A DNA stretch of 64,000 nucleotides from Prevotella sp. (GTDB lineage: Bacteria > Bacteroidota > Bacteroidia > Bacteroidales > Bacteroidaceae): assembly GCA_016287755.1 (NCBI GenBank), contig JAEEWT010000001.1:268863-332862 (forward strand), read 5' to 3'. The notes beneath the pieces were generated by a model. The model was not told where the DNA came from, searched no databases, and was given only the letters and a program-made list of their open reading frames with translations. The translations under genes and the position numbers were made by a program. Positions 58,780 to 64,000 of the stretch are shown piece by piece. The number at the start of each line of letters is the position of its first letter. The first letter of the stretch is position 1.

Positions 58780-61667
58780 AGGTTAGGGGATTCGTGTTAG
58801 TTGGGGTCTTGCTGGCGCATCTGACGATGTTTGCACAGCAAAACGGATCATACGTCCAGTCGGGCTATCGTGAGAAGATCGACCTGAGCGGAAAATGGAT
58901 GTTCCAGTTAGACCCCGACTCCACCCTGAAACCTACCAGTAAGTTCAACGATGTAATCTATCTTCCCGGTACCACCGATACGAACAGAAAGGGGAATGCT
59001 GTAACGAAGAAAGATGAGACTACCCACCTGACACGCAAATACAGTTATGTGGGTAAGGCGTGGTATCAGGTTCCCGTGCGGATTCCCAAATCGTGGAAAG
59101 GTCAGCAGATTGTCCTCTATATGGAGCGCACCAAGCCCACCACGGTGTATGTTGACGGGAAACCTGCGGGAAGCAGCAACGATATCTCCACACCGCAGGA
59201 ATATATCTTATCGAAGCAGCTCAAGCCGGGAGTCCATTACATCACCGTGATGGTGGACAACAGTGAGAAAACTGTTCCGCCGCAGATCATCAGTAATTCG
59301 CATGCCTATACCGAGGATACCCAGACCAACTGGAATGGAATCATCGGCAGAATCTACCTGGAAAAGCGGGCGCCTACGCACATCGACAACTTGATCATCA
59401 CTACCAATAGTGAAAGGAAAGAGGTGCAGGTAATGGTAAATATCGACGGTCAGCTCAAGGATGATACAAAGATGAAGTTCATCCTTATCCCGTGGGGAAG
59501 CGACTATGGTTATGTCATTGGCGAGAAGCTGGTTCCCAAGACCAAGAACCCATTCACCCACGCCCGAGTTATCTACCGCGATGACAGTCTGAAGCTGTGG
59601 AGCGAGCATCATCCTTCTCTCTATCGCATCCACGTTACACTCGACGGATACGATGAGATGGAGAAGACCTTCGGCGTAAGGAGCTTCACCACACAGGGCA
59701 CTCAGTTCGCCATTAACGGTAACACCACCTTCCTCAGAGGAAAGCATGATGCCTGTGTGTTTCCCCTGACGGGTCATGTGCCCATGACCATGGAGGAATG
59801 GCGGCGGTACTTCCAGATTTGCAAGGGCTATGGCATCAACCATGTGCGTTTCCACTCATGGTGCCCGCCAGAGGCTTGTTTCCTGGCAGCCGACATCGAA
59901 GGAGTATACCTGCAGCCCGAACTGCCGTTCTGGGGTGACTTCAACAAAGACGACCGTAGGTTAATGGACTTCCTCATGAAGGAAGGTACACGAATCATAA
60001 CCACCTATGGTCACCACCCCTCGTTTGTGATGATGGCCTTAGGAAATGAGCTGTGTGGCGACATCCCTACCATGCAACTTTTCACGAAGGCTTTCAAAAA
60101 GATGGATCCTACCAAGCTCTTTACGTTCGGTTCCAACTACTACTTAGGCTACCAGGGATGGAAAGAGGGGATGGATTTCTTCGTCACCTGTCGTAACGGC
60201 GGGGAGGAATGGGGGAAGTTCAATACCCATACCCGCGGCTCGTTCTCGTTTGCCGATGCTGCCGGTGGCGGAATGATCAACAGCATCTATCCGAATTCCA
60301 TCATGAATTTTGCCGAGGGTATCAAAGACTGTCAGGTTCCCATCATCGGTCATGAAACGGCGCAGTTCCAAACCTATCCCGACTATAACGAAATCAGCAA
60401 ATACTCCGGAGTGCTCTATCCATATAACATGGAGGTGTTCCGCAGCAGATTAGAGAAGGCAGGTATGCTCGATCAGGCAGCCGATTTCCACAAAGCTTCG
60501 GGTCTGTGGAGTGTGGAGCTCTATAAACAGGAGATTGAAATGGCGCTGCGGACACCTGGTATGGGTGGATTCCAGCTGCTCGACCTGCAAGACTACCCCG
60601 GACAGGGCTCTGCGTATGTGGGTATCCTCGATGCGTTCATGGAACCCAAAGGCATCACCACTCCCCAAGAATGGCGACAGTGGTGCTCTCCCATCGTTCC
60701 GCTATTCCTTACAGAGAAATTCTGCTGGACCACCGATGAAACCGTCAAGGGGAAGATTCAGCTGGCCAACTACAGTGAGTCCATCGACGAGTATAAGTGG
60801 AATCAGGGTGTGATGACCTGGCAGTTGATGGACAGGGAAGGAATGACGCTTAAACGAGGGAAAGTAAGCATCCCTGAGAATAGTCATGGTCTGACCGACT
60901 TAGAGGATATCAGCATCGATGTCAGCGACCTTCAACCGCAGAAATATACACTCGTCCTTAAATCCTATTATAATAAGGAGAGTGGGAAATGCTTTGAGAA
61001 CTACTATAACATCTGGGTGTTCCCAAGCATGAAGAATCCGCTGTCGGTACCCAAGGATATCCTTGTGGCGCATCAGTATGATGTGGAAACAGCCAGAATA
61101 CTGAGTGGTGGCGGAACGGTTCTGCTGATGCCCGACAGTACACAGATGAAGGACCTTACCGTGGGCGGACTCTTCCAGACCGACTATTGGAACTACCGCA
61201 TGTTCAAAACCATCTGCGAGAATAATAAAAAGTCGGTTTCACCGGGCACCTTGGGTATTCTTACGAATCCTGAGCATCCCATCTTCAACAGCTTCCCCAC
61301 GGAGATGCACACCAACTGGCAGTGGTTCCCCATCATCAAGGCCTCACGACCGTTTATGCTCGACAATACCGCAGCGGCCTACCGACCCATCGTACAGGTT
61401 ATCGACAATGTGGAACGGAACCATAAGCTCGGACTGATCTTCGAGTTTGCTGTCAACAAGGGTAAGCTGTTGGTATGTATGTCGCCGCTCGACCAGCTGC
61501 AGCAGTACCCCGAGGCTCGTCAGCTGTATAAAAGCATCCTACAGTATATGCAATCACCCGACTTCTCCCCGCAGACGCAAATCACCTACGGGGATCTCCA
61601 GCAGCTTTTTACCACACCTGTTGTAGAAGGGAAGATCGGTGAGCTGAACAATATCTCACCGTATTGA
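58776..61667 (+). CDS. GH2-family glycoside hydrolase
   Basis: A 963-residue exported enzyme (signal ending FAQQ). Order: GH2 sugar-binding domain (~35-200), immunoglobulin-like domain (~205-305), TIM barrel (~310-640) with acid/base Glu425 in GNEL and probable nucleophile Glu527 in IGHETAQF, then C-terminal domains, the last resembling a glutamine-amidotransferase-like fold (ARILSGGGTVLLMPD). Family members act on beta-galactosides, glucuronides, mannosides or arabinosides; the substrate cannot be fixed. Translation is coupled to the S46 peptidase (ATGA overlap), a notable pairing. Confidence 0.88.
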   Translation: MKVRGFVLVGVLLAHLTMFAQQNGSYVQSGYREKIDLSGKWMFQLDPDSTLKPTSKFNDVIYLPGTTDTNRKGNAVTKKDETTHLTRKYSYVGKAWYQVPVRIPKSWKGQQIVLYMERTKPTTVYVDGKPAGSSNDISTPQEYILSKQLKPGVHYITVMVDNSEKTVPPQIISNSHAYTEDTQTNWNGIIGRIYLEKRAPTHIDNLIITTNSERKEVQVMVNIDGQLKDDTKMKFILIPWGSDYGYVIGEKLVPKTKNPFTHARVIYRDDSLKLWSEHHPSLYRIHVTLDGYDEMEKTFGVRSFTTQGTQFAINGNTTFLRGKHDACVFPLTGHVPMTMEEWRRYFQICKGYGINHVRFHSWCPPEACFLAADIEGVYLQPELPFWGDFNKDDRRLMDFLMKEGTRIITTYGHHPSFVMMALGNELCGDIPTMQLFTKAFKKMDPTKLFTFGSNYYLGYQGWKEGMDFFVTCRNGGEEWGKFNTHTRGSFSFADAAGGGMINSIYPNSIMNFAEGIKDCQVPIIGHETAQFQTYPDYNEISKYSGVLYPYNMEVFRSRLEKAGMLDQAADFHKASGLWSVELYKQEIEMALRTPGMGGFQLLDLQDYPGQGSAYVGILDAFMEPKGITTPQEWRQWCSPIVPLFLTEKFCWTTDETVKGKIQLANYSESIDEYKWNQGVMTWQLMDREGMTLKRGKVSIPENSHGLTDLEDISIDVSDLQPQKYTLVLKSYYNKESGKCFENYYNIWVFPSMKNPLSVPKDILVAHQYDVETARILSGGGTVLLMPDSTQMKDLTVGGLFQTDYWNYRMFKTICENNKKSVSPGTLGILTNPEHPIFNSFPTEMHTNWQWFPIIKASRPFMLDNTAAAYRPIVQVIDNVERNHKLGLIFEFAVNKGKLLVCMSPLDQLQQYPEARQLYKSILQYMQSPDFSPQTQITYGDLQQLFTTPVVEGKIGELNNISPY

Positions 61668-61671
61668 TATA

Positions 61672-61706
61672 AAAAAGGCAAGATTATTTCTTGCCTTTCT
61701 TTTTGG
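61672..61706. terminator. Bidirectional terminator at the GH2/helicase junction
   Basis: Stem AGGCAAGA / TCTTGCCT with A-rich flank on the left and TTCTTTTT on the right; it overlaps the helicase stop codon and can end both convergent transcripts. Confidence 0.8.
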
Positions 61707-63681
61707 GTTTCCTCCGTGCCCATCCCTCTTCCGAGAAATCGGGCTCCTCACCTACAAGTTCTATAGGTCCGCCCTGGAAGAACTGGCGCCAATCGTCCTT
61801 ACGACCGCTTTCCATGCGGGCAGCACCGCGTTTACCACGTTTGCTCTCCACCTTCTTCTTTTTCTCGAAACGGTCGAAACTGGCATCCTTTGAACGCGCG
61901 TCAGCGCTCTTAGTCGCTCTTGCGCCCGGCTTTGCCGCTTTGCTCTGCAAAGGACCTTGAACGTTGCTTGCAGTCTTCGACCGTCCTCCTTCTTCCTTCG
62001 TTCCCCTCCTCATGGAGGGGTTAGGGGTGGCCTCTCCATCATTACAACGCACCTCACGCCCCTTATATTTAGCGCCTGTCAGGTACTTTGTCACGCGGTC
62101 GGCATCCTCTTCAGCCACATCGAAGAAAGAGATGGTGTTCTGCAAGTCGATATGACCAACCTCCACATGACCCTTCACGTTCTTGTTCAGGAACTGCATC
62201 AGCTCACCGGGGAAGAAACCGTCTTTCTTTCCTAAGTTAATGAATAATCTGCGGAATCCAGCCTCAGCCTTTCGCGATCCTCGGCCTCTCGACCTCTCCT
62301 TCGTCCTTCCTCCTTCTCCCTTTGACCTTTGACCGTCTCCCTTCGACCGTGTCGCCGGCTTCTCAATCTCCGGAGCATTAGCATAATAAGAGAGGAACTT
62401 TCCGAACTCGATGCTCACAATCTTCTTGATGATATCCTCCTTATCGATGAACTCGAAGAAACGACTGATATCACCCATGAACGGATCAATCTGCTCCTCC
62501 AGCACATCGGTCTTCACAATCTGGTCCATCACTTTATAGAGCTGCTTCTTACAGATCTCCTGTGCCGAGGGCATCTCTCCCTCTACGAACTCCTTACCGA
62601 TAACCTTTTCGATACTGCGTATCTTGTGCTTCTCACGGCTGTGGACGATGGAGATGGAAGTACCCTTCTTACCGGCACGACCCGTACGACCGCTGCGGTG
62701 GGTGTAGTTCTCTATATCGTCGGGCAAGCCGTAGTTGATGACATGCGTCAAATCATCCACATCCAAGCCACGGGCTGCCACATCGGTAGCCACCAGCAGC
62801 TGGGTGAGGTGCTGACGGAACTTCTGCATGGTGAGGTCGCGCTGCGCCTGACTGAGGTCGCCGTGCAGACTCTCGGCATTATAGCCGTCCTTGATCAGCT
62901 TGTCGGCAATCTCTTGAGTCTCAATTTTCGTTCTGCAAAAGATAATGGCGAAGATACGCGGATAGAAGTCAACAATGCGCTTCAAAGCCAGATACTTATC
63001 CCTGGCGTGCACCATGTAATACACATGGTTCACATTTTCGGCACCCTCGTTCCTGCTGCCCACCACAATCTCCTTATGGTCGTGCAGGTAGTTCAGCGCG
63101 ATCTTCTCTATCTCCTTGCTCATGGTAGCCGAGAAGAGCAAGGTGTTACGCTCTGCCGGCACATGCTCGAATATCTCGTTGATGCTGTCAGAGAAGCCCA
63201 TGTTCAGCATCTCGTCAGCTTCATCCAATACTACGCTCTTGATATGCTCTATCTGCGCCTTACCGCGGTGCATCAGGTCGATCAATCTACCGGGTGTAGC
63301 CACAATGATCTGTGCTCCATGCTTCAGGGCACGAATCTGCTGTTCGATGCTCGCGCCACCATAAACAGGCACCACGTGCACTCCTTTCATGTATTTGGAG
63401 AAATCCCGCAGATCATCGGCGATCTGCAGACACAGTTCTCGTGTCGGACTCAAAATCAGTGCTTGTGTTTCCTCATTCTCCACATCAATCTTCTGCAACA
63501 ACGGAATACCGAATGCCGCTGTCTTTCCCGTACCCGTCTGGGCAAGGGCAATCACATCGTTTCCTTCCCCTAACAGATAGGGAATCACTTCTTCCTGGAC
63601 GGGCATTGGCGAAACAAAGCCCATCTCTGTAATGGCCTGCAGTATCTCACTGCTCACGCCTAATTCTTCAAATGTCTTCAA
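61684..63681 (-). CDS. DEAD-box RNA helicase
   Basis: About 665 residues. All core motifs are visible: Q motif region GFVSPMPVQEEVIP, AQTGTGKT, PTRELCLQ, LDEADEMLN, SAT, and HRSGRTGRAG in the second RecA domain. A DbpA-like RNA-binding domain (residues ~485-570, RLFINLGKKDGFFPGELMQF) follows, then a basic tail. The start is probably TTG 63681 (LKTFEELG); the longer frame begins inside the -7 box. Two linker regions carry repeat-derived sequence: heptamer-like repeats (62321-62334) and a REP-like element (62001-62033). Roles in cold growth or ribosome assembly are usual for the family. Confidence 0.93.
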   Translation of the reverse strand: MKTFEELGVSSEILQAITEMGFVSPMPVQEEVIPYLLGEGNDVIALAQTGTGKTAAFGIPLLQKIDVENEETQALILSPTRELCLQIADDLRDFSKYMKGVHVVPVYGGASIEQQIRALKHGAQIIVATPGRLIDLMHRGKAQIEHIKSVVLDEADEMLNMGFSDSINEIFEHVPAERNTLLFSATMSKEIEKIALNYLHDHKEIVVGSRNEGAENVNHVYYMVHARDKYLALKRIVDFYPRIFAIIFCRTKIETQEIADKLIKDGYNAESLHGDLSQAQRDLTMQKFRQHLTQLLVATDVAARGLDVDDLTHVINYGLPDDIENYTHRSGRTGRAGKKGTSISIVHSREKHKIRSIEKVIGKEFVEGEMPSAQEICKKQLYKVMDQIVKTDVLEEQIDPFMGDISRFFEFIDKEDIIKKIVSIEFGKFLSYYANAPEIEKPATRSKGDGQRSKGEGGRTKERSRGRGSRKAEAGFRRLFINLGKKDGFFPGELMQFLNKNVKGHVEVGHIDLQNTISFFDVAEEDADRVTKYLTGAKYKGREVRCNDGEATPNPSMRRGTKEEGGRSKTASNVQGPLQSKAAKPGARATKSADARSKDASFDRFEKKKKVESKRGKRGAARMESGRKDDWRQFFQGGPIELVGEEPDFSEEGWARRKPKKKGKK
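62001..62033 (-). repeat. REP-like palindromic element, copy 2 (in helicase gene)
   Basis: CCCCTCC TCAT GGAGGGG followed by TTAGGGGTGGC. Reverse orientation of the element at 23792-23827. It encodes TPNPSMRRGT in the helicase tail. Confidence 0.85.
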
Positions 63682-63705
63682 TGCTAATACTATTTGTTTC
63701 GTCTG

Positions 63706-63713
63706 CAAAGATA
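63706..63713 (-). promoter_or_regulatory. -7 box TATCTTTG for the helicase gene
   Basis: Exact consensus preceded by CTCACTTAATCG; 24 bp before the TTG start at 63681. Confidence 0.6.
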
Positions 63714-63791
63714 CGATTAAGTGAGGGAAAAACCAAATTAATTTGAGTTTTTCCGAACGTGAGTATCTTCGGCGAAGCCAAAGGTACGATT
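63706..63791 (-). repeat. Twin-promoter dispersed repeat, copy 2
   Basis: Minus-strand copy of 53751-53837, with -7 boxes TATCTTTG (63706-63713) and TACCTTTG (63779-63786), again exactly 73 bp apart. Confidence 0.85.
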
Positions 63792-64000
63792 AAGTGAGTA
63801 CAAAAACAAATAAAACTTGTTTTATTTTGTTTTGTCGAGCGAAAGTATCTTCGGCTCATCCTTTTCTTTGGCAAAGAAACAAACTCTTACCCTCTTTTTC
63901 TTTGGCGCAAAGAAAAGAGGCAAAAGAAACATCCACCCTAACCAAACCTTCCCCTATATGGGAAGGCTTAACCGCTCCTACTCGTCGCTCGTTCATTAAG
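63792..64000. other. A/T-rich palindromic intergenic end region
   Basis: No gene seen. Holds a dyad of AAAACAAA...TTTTGTTTT type (63800-63835) and a strong inverted repeat CCTCTTTTTCTTTG / CAAAGAAAAGAGG (63891-63920), then unremarkable sequence to the window end. Confidence 0.6.

Noticed and set aside
62329..63573. Plus-strand reading frame opposite the DEAD-box helicase (414 codons)
   Set aside because: Shadow of a well-supported gene; no domain, signal or promoter of its own.

Overview
The window looks like a chromosomal segment of a saccharolytic Bacteroidota species, most likely a member of the Prevotellaceae from a gut or rumen. The signs are a SusC/SusD pair, a one-piece hybrid two-component regulator, several Bacteroidota-type -7 promoter boxes (TAnnTTTG), start codons preceded by A/T-rich sequence rather than Shine-Dalgarno motifs, FimB/Mfa2-type and TonB/STN proteins, and an S46 dipeptidyl-peptidase. 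No transposase, integrase, rRNA or CRISPR array was seen. There is one tRNA.

Bases 1-20678 form a polysaccharide (or glycoprotein) utilisation locus read left to right: a truncated GH127 beta-L-arabinofuranosidase, SusC, SusD, a lipoprotein with three DUF4859-like repeats, a BACON/DUF6055/DUF4859 lipoprotein with an HExxH motif, a terminator, a CotH-kinase-like lipoprotein, a five-domain DUF6055-GH43 protein, and the hybrid sensor/AraC regulator. GH127, GH43 and two putative metallopeptidase-like domains together suggest attack on arabinosylated plant cell-wall protein (extensin-like) or arabinan. This is inference.

Bases 20679-24341 are the most unusual part: a 358-bp helically phased repeat array with inverted arms, then a VirE-like AAA+ ATPase with its own promoter, then about 850 bp of repeat-rich non-coding DNA, then a 36-codon gene with a clear promoter and a 5' leader hairpin. 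No mobile-element machinery is present.

Bases 24338-34904 hold mostly leftward genes: a Zn-ribbon Nudix hydrolase, a SASA-type esterase, a divergent alpha/beta esterase, a tightly overlapped operon (thioredoxin-like lipoprotein without cysteines, small secreted protein, YARHG/DUF3160 protein, CapA-like protein), and a GH115 alpha-glucuronidase. The esterases and GH115 fit glucuronoxylan side-chain removal.

Bases 35183-47886 are mainly core genes: a secreted unknown, pnp, topA-aroK-speA-argB, an ECF sigma factor with a probable membrane anti-sigma partner and a candidate self-recognised promoter, and a leftward HAD-ribF-CPBP operon. Bases 47953-53269 carry a FimB/Mfa2-like lipoprotein, a CAU-anticodon tRNA, and a FecI-type sigma / FecR-like / STN-TonB receptor trio. 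Bases 53279-63681 carry a MutT-type hydrolase, an SpmA-SpmB fusion, a flippase, an S46 peptidase overlapping a GH2 hydrolase, and a DEAD-box helicase. Several dispersed repeats occur, including a twin-promoter repeat present upstream of both the SpmAB-like gene and the helicase.
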